The notes under the pieces: model-generated
What the model saw: the letters and a program-made list of their open reading frames with translations, nothing else
What the model was told of the DNA's origin: nothing
The model's database searches: none
Translations under genes and position numbers: made by a program
Part shown: piece by piece, positions 54,683 through 63,275 of the stretch
Numbering within the stretch: position 1 is the stretch's first letter
Layout: each line of letters begins with the position of its first letter
Source: Dichelobacter nodosus
GTDB lineage: Bacteria; Pseudomonadota; Gammaproteobacteria; Cardiobacteriales; Cardiobacteriaceae
Length of the DNA: 64,000 nucleotides
Reading direction: 5' to 3'
Assembly (NCBI RefSeq): GCF_001263335.1
Contig: NZ_LGVW01000006.1
Coordinates: forward strand, 1-64,000

Positions 54683-55396
54683 ATGCAATTTCTACAAGGC
54701 ATGAATGGTATGGATTTAATTTTGGGAGGCATTTTGCTTTTTTCCGCGCTGGTTGGCATCAGCCGCGGTTTAATCAAAGAATTGCTATCACTGGTGGCGT
54801 GGACGGCTTCAATATGGGTTGCTTACCATTTCGCTGAACCAGTGGCAACAAATTATGTGCAACAAATTATTTCCGACCGTTTAATCAGCTACGTTGCCGC
54901 TTTTGGCGGATTATTTTTTCTTTCATTATTCGCCGTAGGATTGCTTAATATTTTGCTGTCGTCTTTGCTCGATTTTGTGGGTTTGACGGGGTTTGACCGT
55001 TTATTAGGCGTTTTGTTTGGTTTGGCGCGCGGGGCAATTATTTGTTCGTTAATCGTATTTTTCGGCGTTTTCGTGCCGGCGTTAACCAAAGAAAAATTTT
55101 GGCAAGAATCAACGCTCGTGCCGCATTTTATTAAATTAGCCGATTGGGGCGTGAGCAAATTGCCCGCTAATATCCGCGCATTAATTGATATTGAAAATAA
55201 TCCGGATACCGTGGGCGTCATTCCCAAAAGAAATGAAAATGATATTTTTCACCCGTCAAATCGCACCGAACGCCTCGAAAAAGCTTTGGATCTGCAATTA
55301 GAATCTTTGGATTCTGATCCCGCCGAGCAACAAAGTAAAAAACAAAATGATTTATCGCTGGAATCGATGGAAGCGTATCCTGAAGAAAGCGAATAA
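54683..55396 (+). CDS. cvpA: CvpA-family inner membrane protein
   Basis: 237 residues with four membrane helices in 1-130: MDLILGGILLFSALVGISRGLIKELLSLVAWTASIWVAYHFA (about 10-51) is the CvpA signature, and GFDRLLGVLFGLARGAIICSL (about 102-122) follows. Role in colicin V export and envelope stress in enterics; molecular activity unknown. The tail (about 170-237) is charged and Glu/Ser-rich, longer than in E. coli. AAGGAG precedes ATG. purF, the usual next gene, is absent here. Confidence 0.9.
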   Translation: MQFLQGMNGMDLILGGILLFSALVGISRGLIKELLSLVAWTASIWVAYHFAEPVATNYVQQIISDRLISYVAAFGGLFFLSLFAVGLLNILLSSLLDFVGLTGFDRLLGVLFGLARGAIICSLIVFFGVFVPALTKEKFWQESTLVPHFIKLADWGVSKLPANIRALIDIENNPDTVGVIPKRNENDIFHPSNRTERLEKALDLQLESLDSDPAEQQSKKQNDLSLESMEAYPEESE

Positions 55397-55432
55397 AATC
55401 AATCACCTTTCTTTTTAAAAAAGGAGTTTTTT

Positions 55433-55624
55433 ATGCATCGTCACCTCATCACCATTTTATTTGCGTTAGGATTTTTAAACGCCTGCGATCAGGCAGAACA
55501 AAAAACCGCGCAAGACAATATTTTGCTGAAAAAACAAGAGGAAACCGTTCACAAAGCCGAAAAAGCGCTCAACAGCGGTTTAGATCAACAAAATGCCGCT
55601 TTAGAATCGGCGGGAGAACAATAA
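55433..55624 (+). CDS. Small predicted lipoprotein
   Basis: 63 residues: signal MHRHLITILFALGFLNAC with lipobox LNAC (Cys18), then a polar Gln/Lys/Glu-rich helix (KKQEETVHKAEKALNSGLDQQNAALESAGEQ) likely to be a single amphipathic or coiled-coil segment. AAGGAG precedes ATG. Its stop overlaps the yajL start as TAATG, so the two are coupled. Function unknown. Confidence 0.75.
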   Translation: MHRHLITILFALGFLNACDQAEQKTAQDNILLKKQEETVHKAEKALNSGLDQQNAALESAGEQ

Positions 55625-56160
55625 TGCCGCAAGTTTATCTCTTTTTAATCAACGGCTTTGAAGAAATCGAAGCGCTGGCAACCGTTGATATTTTGCGCCG
55701 CGCGGCAATCAACGTGGCAACCGTTTCTTTGCAAGAAGATTTAACCGTCACCGGCGCGCACGGCATCGCCGTTACTGCAGATTGTTTGCTGGCAGATATT
55801 GACGACGGCGCCGAATTATTCGTTATTCCTGGCGGCACCACCGCTTTTAACGGTCACGCTGCATTTAAAAACCAATTGATGCAGCACGCCAATCGCGGCA
55901 AAACAATTGCGGCAATTTGCGCCGCGCCCATGGTTTTGGGCAATTTGGGATTATTACGCGGCAAAAAAGCCACGTGTTATCCCAGTTTTGAGTGCTATTT
56001 AGACGGCGCACAGGTGCAAACGTCCGCAGTCGTTGTTGATGGCAACATCATCACCGCGCGCGGGCCGGCTTGTGCTTTTGATTTTGCTTTGCAATTAGTG
56101 GAGCATTTGGCAGGAAAAGCAACGCGGCAAAAAGTTGCCGCCAGCATGTTGCTGGTTTAA
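55624..56160 (+). CDS. yajL: DJ-1/PfpI family protein, YajL-like
   Basis: 178-residue DJ-1 superfamily protein: NGFEEIEALATVDILRRA with conserved Glu (about 10-27), LFVIPGGTTA (about 67) and the nucleophile elbow AAICAAPMVLG with the catalytic Cys (about 104), plus KATCYPSFE. YajL/DJ-1 are linked to oxidative stress and proposed protein deglycase or chaperone activity, which is debated. A terminator follows. Coupled to the upstream small lipoprotein. Confidence 0.9.
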   Translation: MPQVYLFLINGFEEIEALATVDILRRAAINVATVSLQEDLTVTGAHGIAVTADCLLADIDDGAELFVIPGGTTAFNGHAAFKNQLMQHANRGKTIAAICAAPMVLGNLGLLRGKKATCYPSFECYLDGAQVQTSAVVVDGNIITARGPACAFDFALQLVEHLAGKATRQKVAASMLLV

Positions 56161-56171
56161 CGACAAAACGG

Positions 56172-56203
56172 AAAAAGGCAGCAAAATCGCTGCCTTTTTT
56201 ATT
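56172..56203. terminator. Bidirectional terminator between yajL and rapZ
   Basis: AAAAAGGCAGC / GCTGCCTTTTTT with loop AAAATC; runs of A and T on both sides serve both convergent genes. Confidence 0.9.
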
Positions 56204-56209
56204 TTAAAT

Positions 56210-57055
56210 TCAATTTTTTTCAATATCGCGGTGCTCGATATGCAAATCGGGAAAATCTTGCCGCAAAATGGCGCCCACTGATTCGGCAATAAAAACGCTG
56301 CGATGTTGTCCGCCCGTGCAACCAATCGCGATATTAAGGTAAGCGCGGTTATTTTGTCCGGTGAAATAAGACAACCAATGTTGTAAATAATGCGCGGTTT
56401 CTTGGGCGAATTGCCTCGGTTCGGCGAATTGTTCCAACCAATCGATAATCGGTTGTTCCTTGCCGTTAAATGCGCGCAAACGCGCTTCCCAATAAGGATT
56501 GGGTAAAAAACGCACGTCAAACACAAAATCCGCGTTCACCGGAATGCCGTGTTTAAAACCAAACGATTGCAGCGTGATTAATAAATGCGGCGCCGTGGTA
56601 TTGAGCAATTGCATCAATTGCTGCCGCAAATCGGCGGCGCGGTAATTGCTGGTATCAATAAGCATGTCGGCGATATTATTTAAAGAACCGAGTAATTTCC
56701 GTTCTTTTTCAATCGCTTCAATAATTTGTTCGCTGCCGAAATTGCGCAACGGGTGCGGTCGGCGGCTTTCGCTAAAACGGCGCGCTAAAACGTTTGTTTG
56801 CGCGTTGAGAAATAAAATTTGAATGCGCGTTACGCTTTTCATCGTTTGCAATTTATCAGATAACGCGCTGATATCTTGCGCATTACGAGCATCGATGGCA
56901 ACGGCGACCGGTTGCGCGTGATGTTGGGCAAAATCGCGTACAAAAGCGTCCAACAAAATCAGCGGTAAATTATCCACGCAGTAATAACCCAAATCTTCCA
57001 AAGTATGCAGCGCCACACTTTTTCCCGCTCCCGACATGCCCGTGACAATTAACAT
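56210..57055 (-). CDS. rapZ: RNase adapter protein RapZ
   Basis: P-loop protein that guides RNase E to GlmZ-type sRNA to control glucosamine-6-phosphate synthesis in E. coli. About 281 residues: Walker A VTGMSGAGKSVALHTLEDLGYYCVDNLP (about 4-31), Walker B region and DARN...; C-terminal conserved GCTGGQHRSVFIAE (about 246-259). Two ATGs abut; the second (57055) has the better spacing from GGAG, the first is at 57058. It stands alone here rather than with rpoN/ptsN as in E. coli, and no glmZ is visible. Confidence 0.93.
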   Translation of the reverse strand: MLIVTGMSGAGKSVALHTLEDLGYYCVDNLPLILLDAFVRDFAQHHAQPVAVAIDARNAQDISALSDKLQTMKSVTRIQILFLNAQTNVLARRFSESRRPHPLRNFGSEQIIEAIEKERKLLGSLNNIADMLIDTSNYRAADLRQQLMQLLNTTAPHLLITLQSFGFKHGIPVNADFVFDVRFLPNPYWEARLRAFNGKEQPIIDWLEQFAEPRQFAQETAHYLQHWLSYFTGQNNRAYLNIAIGCTGGQHRSVFIAESVGAILRQDFPDLHIEHRDIEKN

Positions 57056-57160
57056 CATGTGCTCCTTTTTTCGCTTTAGCCGTTTCTATTTTAAGCGATT
57101 TTTTACCCGTGCCGATGGCAAACAGCGCAAAAAACCGCGCACGTTACCGCAAAAATAAAA

Positions 57161-57182
57161 AACCGACTGCAAAAGCCGGTTT
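57161..57182 (-). terminator. Terminator after ettA
   Basis: AACCG and CGGTT arms with inner CT/AG pairs enclose a short loop, one mismatch; on the minus strand TTTTTT follows. Confidence 0.75.
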
Positions 57183-57203
57183 TTTTTGATGATAAAAACG
57201 TTT

Positions 57204-58865
57204 TTAAATGCGTTTATATTTAATTCGGTGCGGTTGATCAGCAGCTTCTCCCAAACGCCGACGCCGATCAACTTCATATTCGCTGTATGTTCCTGAAAAA
57301 AAGAACGTTTGTGAATCGCCTTCAAACGCCAAAATATGCGTTGCCACCCGATCTAAAAACCAGCGATCGTGGGAAATAATTAACGCGCTGCCGGCAAAAG
57401 AAAGAATAGCGTTTTCCAAAGCGCGCAAAGTTTCCACGTCTAAATCGTTGGTGGGTTCGTCTAACAACAAAACGTTGCCGCCGCTTTTTAACAATTTTGC
57501 CAAATGCAAACGATTACGCTCGCCGCCGGATAAATCGCCAACGCGTTTTTGTTGATCCGTTCCTTTAAAATTAAAGCGCCCCAAATATGCGCGGCTGGGA
57601 ATCGTATAATTGCCGACGGTAATCATATCCAAACCATCTGAAACGGCTTCCCAAACGGTTTTTTGCGCGTCCAAACCATCGCGCATTTGATCAACGTATG
57701 CCAGTTGCACGGTTTCGCCGAGTTCAATCGTTCCGGCATCGGGCGTGTCGCGTCCGGTAATCAAATGAAACAATGTGGATTTACCCGCGCCATTTGCGCC
57801 AATAATGCCAACCACCGCCCCCGCCGGCACTTGAAAACTCAAATGTTCATATAACATTTTGTGTTCAAAACTTTTCGCCACATCATTAACGATGATGACT
57901 TTGTCGCCCAAACGATCGCCAACGGGAATATAAATTTCCTGCGTTTCTGCGCGTTGCTGGAATTCTTTGCTGGATAATTCTTCAAAACGATTGAGGCGCG
58001 CTTTATTTTTACTTTGTCGTCCTTTGGCATTGCTGCGCACCCATTCCAATTCTTCTTTTAATGCGCGGCGGTGCGCGGATTCTTGTTTTTCTTCAATCGC
58101 TAAACGTTTTTCTTTTTGTTCCAACCAAGAAGAATAATTGCCCTGCCACGGAATACCTTGCCCGCGGTCGAGTTCTAAAATCCAGCCGGCAACGTTATCT
58201 AAAAAATAACGGTCGTGCGTTACTGCTACCACGGTGCCGGGAAAATCATGGAGATAATGCTCCAGCCACGCGATCGATTCCGCATCTAAATGGTTGGTTG
58301 GTTCGTCTAATAACAACATATCCGGTTGCGATAATAATAAACGGCATAACGCCACGCGCCGCCGTTCACCGCCGGATAAGGTTGCCACTTTTTGTTCCCA
58401 CGGCGGCAAACGCAACGCATCAGCGGCAATATCCATGCGCAACGCGTGATCATGACCGCCGCCAGCTGCCAAACGATTTTCCAATTCGGCTTGTTTTGCT
58501 GCTAGCGCTTCAAAATCAGCATCGGGATCGGCATATGCCGCATAAACGGCATCTAATTCCGCTTGAACGTCTTGCAGCGCGCTCATCGCTTCTTCCACCA
58601 CGGCGCGCACGGTTTTTTCCGGATCGAGTTGCGGTTCCTGCGGTAAATAACCAATTTTAATATTGGGCTGCGGACGCGCTTCGCCCAAAATATCGGTATC
58701 GACGCCTGCCATAATGCGTAACAAAGTTGATTTACCCGCGCCGTTTAAGCCCAAAATGCCGATTTTGGCGCCCGGAAAAAAAGATAATGAAATATCTTTC
58801 AAAATGTATTTATTCGGCGGCACCACTTTGCCAACCTGATTCATCGTAAAAACGTATTGACTCAT
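57204..58865 (-). CDS. ettA: Energy-dependent translational throttle protein EttA (ABC-F)
   Basis: Cytoplasmic ABC-F ATPase that binds the ribosomal E site and gates elongation by energy state. 553 residues: ABC1 with GLNGAGKS (about 39) and LSGGERRR (about 164), an arm insertion, the linker with RSNAKGRQSKNKARLNRFEEL (about 275-295), ABC2 with GANGAGKS (about 355), LSGGERNR (about 449) and LLLDEPTNDLD. No membrane part. Length and motifs fit EttA rather than Uup/YbiT. Confidence 0.94.
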   Translation of the reverse strand: MSQYVFTMNQVGKVVPPNKYILKDISLSFFPGAKIGILGLNGAGKSTLLRIMAGVDTDILGEARPQPNIKIGYLPQEPQLDPEKTVRAVVEEAMSALQDVQAELDAVYAAYADPDADFEALAAKQAELENRLAAGGGHDHALRMDIAADALRLPPWEQKVATLSGGERRRVALCRLLLSQPDMLLLDEPTNHLDAESIAWLEHYLHDFPGTVVAVTHDRYFLDNVAGWILELDRGQGIPWQGNYSSWLEQKEKRLAIEEKQESAHRRALKEELEWVRSNAKGRQSKNKARLNRFEELSSKEFQQRAETQEIYIPVGDRLGDKVIIVNDVAKSFEHKMLYEHLSFQVPAGAVVGIIGANGAGKSTLFHLITGRDTPDAGTIELGETVQLAYVDQMRDGLDAQKTVWEAVSDGLDMITVGNYTIPSRAYLGRFNFKGTDQQKRVGDLSGGERNRLHLAKLLKSGGNVLLLDEPTNDLDVETLRALENAILSFAGSALIISHDRWFLDRVATHILAFEGDSQTFFFSGTYSEYEVDRRRRLGEAADQPHRIKYKRI

Positions 58866-59081
58866 CTTTGTTTTCTGTACTCAAAAAATAGGTGAATGAG
58901 AATAATCCATCAGCGCGCTGATGAATCGCGATTTAAAAACGCGGCAATCATATCATTTTTATGCAGAAATACTGCGCTTGCCCGCAGTAACGCCATTCTT
59001 TAGGCGCACAACACGCAAATCAACAAACCGCTTTTGCGCTTTTGCTTTATAATCACCGCGCCTTGTTTTATTTTTCATAAC

Positions 59082-59945
59082 ATGTTGTCATTATCAAAAA
59101 AAATTTCTGCATATATCCGCCTGATGCGCTTAGATAAACCCGTCGGCACCTTGCTTTTAATGTGGAACAGTTTATGGGGACTGTGGCTGGCAGGAAACGG
59201 CAAACCGCCGGCAAAAATCGCGCTCATTCTTTTGCTCGGCACATGGTCAATGCGCAGCGCCGGCTGCGTTATCAACGATTTAGCCGATCGCCACATCGAT
59301 GGTTTTGTTAAACGCACGCGCTACCGCCCGCTCGCCGCGGGTGAATTATCGGTTTTTGAAGCCGTTTTAATCAGCATCTTATTATTTTTATTTAGTTTTT
59401 ATTTGGTATTACAACTCAACCGCCCCTCGCTACTCGTTGCCGTCGGCAGCGCGCTCACCGTTTTTTTGTATCCCTTTTGCAAACGCTTTCTTCCCGCGCC
59501 GCAAGCCGTTTTAGGCATTGCATTTGCCAGCGCCATTTTACTTGCCCACACCGCCATCTTGGGCAAAATCACTTTAGCCGGCGGACTCATGTTTTTGGGC
59601 GGCGCCTTTTGGGCATTGGTTTATGACACTTACTACGCCTTAGTCGATCGCGACGATGATCTACCGTTAAAACTCCATTCAACCGCTATTCTCGCGCGCG
59701 GCTGCGAACGGCGTTTTATTGCGCTGATGGCGGCTTTGATGCTTTTGTGTTTGATTTTAAGCGGCGTTGCCGGCGGACGCGGCAGTTGGTATTATCTCGG
59801 GCTTTTGAGCGCGGCGCTGCTGATGGCGCAAGAATTGTATATGATTCGCGGCTTTAATCGCGCCCGTTGCTTTGCGGCATTTCATCATAATAACTGGGTG
59901 GGCGCGGCGATTTGGGCAGGACTGGTGCTCGATTTTTTACCCTAA
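59082..59945 (+). CDS. ubiA: 4-hydroxybenzoate polyprenyltransferase UbiA
   Basis: Membrane enzyme that prenylates 4-hydroxybenzoate, the first committed ubiquinone step. 287 residues, about nine helices: YIRLMRLDKPVGTLLLMWNSLWGLWLA (about 11-37), first Asp-rich motif NDLADRHIDGFVKRTRYRPLAAG (about 65-87), and second motif DTYYALVDRDDDLPL (about 182-196), both needed for Mg-prenyl diphosphate. ATG at 59082 gives the conserved start; no clear ribosome binding site is present. A TATAAT at 59048-59053 is a likely -10. Followed 6 bases later by clcA. Confidence 0.93.
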   Translation: MLSLSKKISAYIRLMRLDKPVGTLLLMWNSLWGLWLAGNGKPPAKIALILLLGTWSMRSAGCVINDLADRHIDGFVKRTRYRPLAAGELSVFEAVLISILLFLFSFYLVLQLNRPSLLVAVGSALTVFLYPFCKRFLPAPQAVLGIAFASAILLAHTAILGKITLAGGLMFLGGAFWALVYDTYYALVDRDDDLPLKLHSTAILARGCERRFIALMAALMLLCLILSGVAGGRGSWYYLGLLSAALLMAQELYMIRGFNRARCFAAFHHNNWVGAAIWAGLVLDFLP

Positions 59946-59951
59946 TTATTA

Positions 59952-61238
59952 ATGACCATGAATTGGATACCACAACCGCGGCAACTTGTTTGCCGTTTTT
60001 ATCGTTTTTGTTTACGGATTATTTTTCTTGCCGGTGGCGCTTTTGTCGTTACCTTAACTATTTTAAGTTTTGCTTTTGCCGCGCGCTGGGCAACCAATAC
60101 ACATCGCTGGTTGATCGCGCAAAATCCTTATATCAGCGCGGTTTTATTACCTTTTGGTTTGGTCGCGATTTTATATTTAACCAAACATTTTGCACCACAA
60201 ACTGCCGGCAGCGGCGTGCCGCAAGTCATCGCTAGCATTCATCAGCCCGAACGCAGCGCCCTTTTTCTCGCCCACACCACCTTGCTTAAAATTCCGCTCA
60301 CAGCTTTGGGCATGCTTTGTGGCGCGTCCATCGGTCGGCAAGGTCCTTCCATTCATGTTGGCGCGGCGGTGATGTTTGCGTGGCACCGACTTTGGCATTC
60401 CAAACTGATTTCCGAACAACAATGCTTACTCATCGGCGCGGGCTGCGGTTTAGCCACGGCTTTTAACGCACCACTTGCTGGCATCGTTTTTATTTTAGAA
60501 GAACTCGGACGCGCAAAAACGCTGCGCTGGCGACAATTAGAATGCGTTTTTTTAACGATTACGTTGGCGGCAGGATTTTATGGCTTTTTCATTGATTTTG
60601 CGCCGTATTTTCCCCAATTTTCCGCCGCAAAAATAATTGATAACGCTTTTTTCGGCGCGCTGGTTTGTGCATTAGTCTGTGGCGTTGGCGGTGGATTATT
60701 TGCTTTGGTTTTAGGACGCGGCAAAAATTTTTTATTCCCCGAATCGTGGCGCGCGTTTTTCTGCCGTCACCCTTATTTTTGGGCATTTTTTTGCGGCGTC
60801 GTTTTAACTGTTTTAGGACTTTTTTATCAGGGGCAAACGTACGGCAGCGGCGAATTTTTAATTCCGCAACTGTTAACTCCCGAATATGATGATGCGCCTA
60901 CTTTAGCGCTGGGAAAATGGCTTGCCAGCGTAGTGAGTTATTGGGTTGGCATCGCCGGCGGGATTTTTGTGCCGTGTTTATCAACCGGCGCCGTCATCGG
61001 AAAAACGTTGGCACAAATCGGGCAAATCACCGCGGCGGCGCCGTGGATTTTATGCGGTATGGCAGCATTTTTAGCCGCTGCCACTCAATCGCCTTTAACC
61101 GCGGCGGTGGTGGTGATGGAAATGACGGGTTGCCCCGCTAATTTTGTCTATTTATTACCCAGTTGTCTTGTTGCTAATTTGATTTCGCGGCGCATATTTC
61201 CCGTTCCGTTTTATCATTTTTGCGCCGCGCGTTTGTGA
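59952..61238 (+). CDS. CLC-family chloride channel/transporter with Gln at the gating-glutamate position
   Basis: 428-residue CLC protein with about 16 helices. Filter motifs: GSGVP (about 79-83), GRQGPSIHVG (about 128-137) where the usual GREGP has glutamate, and GGIFVPCLSTGA (about 337-348). The internal proton-path glutamate is kept (FILEELG, about 180). CAA at 60339-60341 encodes Gln130. In the E. coli exchanger the Glu148Gln change abolishes proton coupling and leaves a chloride-only pathway, so this protein may be an uncoupled channel; that is inference from the family. Starts 6 bases after ubiA and probably shares its transcript. Confidence 0.9.
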   Translation: MTMNWIPQPRQLVCRFYRFCLRIIFLAGGAFVVTLTILSFAFAARWATNTHRWLIAQNPYISAVLLPFGLVAILYLTKHFAPQTAGSGVPQVIASIHQPERSALFLAHTTLLKIPLTALGMLCGASIGRQGPSIHVGAAVMFAWHRLWHSKLISEQQCLLIGAGCGLATAFNAPLAGIVFILEELGRAKTLRWRQLECVFLTITLAAGFYGFFIDFAPYFPQFSAAKIIDNAFFGALVCALVCGVGGGLFALVLGRGKNFLFPESWRAFFCRHPYFWAFFCGVVLTVLGLFYQGQTYGSGEFLIPQLLTPEYDDAPTLALGKWLASVVSYWVGIAGGIFVPCLSTGAVIGKTLAQIGQITAAAPWILCGMAAFLAAATQSPLTAAVVVMEMTGCPANFVYLLPSCLVANLISRRIFPVPFYHFCAARL

Positions 61239-61244
61239 TGTTGT

Positions 61245-61709
61245 TTAAAAAACTTGTTCCCATTTATTGCGATGTGCCAGCAAATAACGCGCGATTTCTT
61301 GCGCACCGGAAAGCGAATGATTGGCAGCAAAACCGCATTGTTCCTCGCAACACGCCGGCACGGCTTCCGCCGCTAAAATATCGTTGAGCGTGGTTTCTAA
61401 TAAATGCAGCATCACTTGATAATCCGGTTCGTTGAGCAAACTAATATAAAAACCAGTTTGGCAACCCATCGGGCTGATATCTAAAATTTTATCGCTATGA
61501 TTGCGCATTAATTCTGCGAGTAAATGTTCTAAAGAATGCAAAGCCGGCATCAGCATTTGCTCGCGATTAGGTTGGCAAACGCGGATATCGTATTTATAAA
61601 TAACATCGCCGTGGCTGCCGATTTTTTTATCCGCGAGGCGCACGTACGGCGCTTTTACCGCGTTATGATCCAAATTAAAACTGGCAACATTCATGTGTTT
61701 TCTTTCCAT
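61245..61709 (-). CDS. luxS: S-ribosylhomocysteine lyase LuxS
   Basis: Cleaves S-ribosylhomocysteine to homocysteine and DPD, the AI-2 precursor. 154 residues: [25 protein letters not shown], metal ligands in [12 protein letters not shown] (HxxEH, about 55-66), [12 protein letters not shown] with the catalytic Cys (about 79-90) and the second metal Cys in [12 protein letters not shown] (about 122). The NVxSFNLDHxxVKAPYVR form resembles LuxS of Firmicutes more than that of enterics. ATG at 61709 has AAGGA 6 bases upstream; MNVASF (61694) is an alternative start. Confidence 0.94.
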   Translation of the reverse strand: MERKHMNVASFNLDHNAVKAPYVRLADKKIGSHGDVIYKYDIRVCQPNREQMLMPALHSLEHLLAELMRNHSDKILDISPMGCQTGFYISLLNEPDYQVMLHLLETTLNDILAAEAVPACCEEQCGFAANHSLSGAQEIARYLLAHRNKWEQVF

Positions 61710-61815
61710 TGACATTCCTTTTTTCAAAACGAAAAGTTTATGTGACTGCTCGGGTATAATACTGAACTTTTTCGCAAGCGCGGAACGTCTTTTATCAATT
61801 AACTATTGAGCGATC

Positions 61816-63120
61816 ATGAGCACGAATCCTATTGAATTACTTTCTCCTGCCGGTTCTTTAAAAACCATGCGTTATGCCTTTGCCTACGGCGCTGATGCCG
61901 TTTATGCCGGCGCCGCGCGTTATTCTTTACGCATGCGTGGCAATGAATTTAACGATGAACATCTTCAAACGGGCATCGCCGAAGCGCACGCCAGCGGCAA
62001 AAAGTTTTATTTAACCGTCAACACCATGCCGCATAATTACAAATTGCAAACGGCACTGCGCGATTTGTCGCCCGTTTTATCCGCAAAACCAGATGCTTGT
62101 ATTATGTCTGACGCGGGACTCATTATGCTGGTGCGCGAAGCTTTCCCCGATTTGCCGATTCATTTATCAGTGCAAGCCAACAGCATGAATTGGGCGAGCG
62201 TACAATTTTGGCAAAAAAACGGCATTAGCCGCATTATTTTGTCGCGGGAATTATCTTTGGACGAAATCAAAGAAATCCGCCAACGTTGTCCAGATATTGA
62301 ATTAGAAGTTTTTATTCACGGCGCTTTGTGTATTGCGTATTCGGGACGCTGTTTATTGTCGGGATATTTTAATAATCGCGATCCCAATCAAGGCGTCTGC
62401 ACGAATGCCTGCCGTTGGCGCTATCAAACGCATGAAAGCCGCGAGGAAACGGCAGGCGATTTTGTGCCCGTTTTAGAAAAACCGAAATCTCATGCCGAAC
62501 GCACATATTTTTTAGAAGAAGAAAACCGCCGCGGCGAATATATGGAAATCAACGAAGACGAACAAGGCACTTACATTTTAAATAGCCGTGATTTGCGCGC
62601 CATTGAACACGTTCGCGCGCTCGTTGAAATCGGCGTGGATTGTTTGAAAATCGAAGGACGCACAAAATCGTTTTACTACGCCGCGCGCACCGCGCAAATT
62701 TATCGTCAAGCCATCGATGATGCCTTAGCCGGCAAAGATTTTAATCCACAATTAAGCCGCGATTTAGACGGTTTAGCCAATCGCGGTTATACCGATGGCT
62801 TTTTTGTGCGCCGCAATATTAATGCTCAACAAAATTATGAAACCGGTTCCTCAAATGCTGCCACACAACAATTTGTCGGTGAAATTATTGATTTTGATCC
62901 AGTAACGGGACTGGCAACGGTTGAAGCAAAAAATTATCTGCAAACCGGCGATAAAGTAGCTTTAATTACGCCAGAAGGAAATCGTGATTTGGTTTTGGGG
63001 ACTTTGTTTGACGTAAAAACGGGTGAAATCGTGCCGGCGGCAAAAGGCAGCGGTTGGATCGTAAAAACGGATTTAGGCGCCATTTCCAGTTTAGCGCTGC
63101 TTGCAAAATATCTTGCATAA
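61816..63120 (+). CDS. trhP: tRNA 5-hydroxyuridine modification protein TrhP (YegQ), peptidase U32 family
   Basis: 434 residues. ELLSPAGSLKTMRYAFAYGADAVYAGAARYSLRMR (about 8-42), QANSMNWASVQFW (about 116), EVFIHGALCIAYSGRCLLSGYFNNRDPNQGVCTNACRWRY (about 171-210) with the family signature and its Cys residues, and CLKIEGRTKSFYYAA. In E. coli TrhP hydroxylates U34 of certain tRNAs with prephenate. Ortholog length matches the long YegQ form with its C-terminal beta-barrel. Divergent from luxS. Confidence 0.9.
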   Translation: MSTNPIELLSPAGSLKTMRYAFAYGADAVYAGAARYSLRMRGNEFNDEHLQTGIAEAHASGKKFYLTVNTMPHNYKLQTALRDLSPVLSAKPDACIMSDAGLIMLVREAFPDLPIHLSVQANSMNWASVQFWQKNGISRIILSRELSLDEIKEIRQRCPDIELEVFIHGALCIAYSGRCLLSGYFNNRDPNQGVCTNACRWRYQTHESREETAGDFVPVLEKPKSHAERTYFLEEENRRGEYMEINEDEQGTYILNSRDLRAIEHVRALVEIGVDCLKIEGRTKSFYYAARTAQIYRQAIDDALAGKDFNPQLSRDLDGLANRGYTDGFFVRRNINAQQNYETGSSNAATQQFVGEIIDFDPVTGLATVEAKNYLQTGDKVALITPEGNRDLVLGTLFDVKTGEIVPAAKGSGWIVKTDLGAISSLALLAKYLA

Positions 63121-63147
63121 AAAAGCACGACGCAACCAATTGAATTA

Positions 63148-63172
63148 ATGACTGCTTTGGCAGTCATTTTTT
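63148..63172 (+). terminator. Terminator after trhP
   Basis: ATGACTGC / GCAGTCAT with loop TTTG and TTTTTTT. Confidence 0.9.
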
Positions 63173-63228
63173 TAACGGTGGCAAAAATAAAAAGATTGCC
63201 GTCACTAAAAATCGTTTTTCATAAAAAA

Positions 63229-63248
63229 GTGACTGCCGCGGCAGTCAC
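63229..63248 (-). terminator. Terminator after the asparaginase gene
   Basis: GTGACTGCCGCGGCAGTCAC is a perfect 20-base palindrome, followed on the minus strand by TTTTTT. It shares the GACTGCC arm with the trhP terminator 60 bases away. Confidence 0.9.
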
Positions 63249-63275
63249 TCAAAAGCGAATTTTTTTATGATTGAT

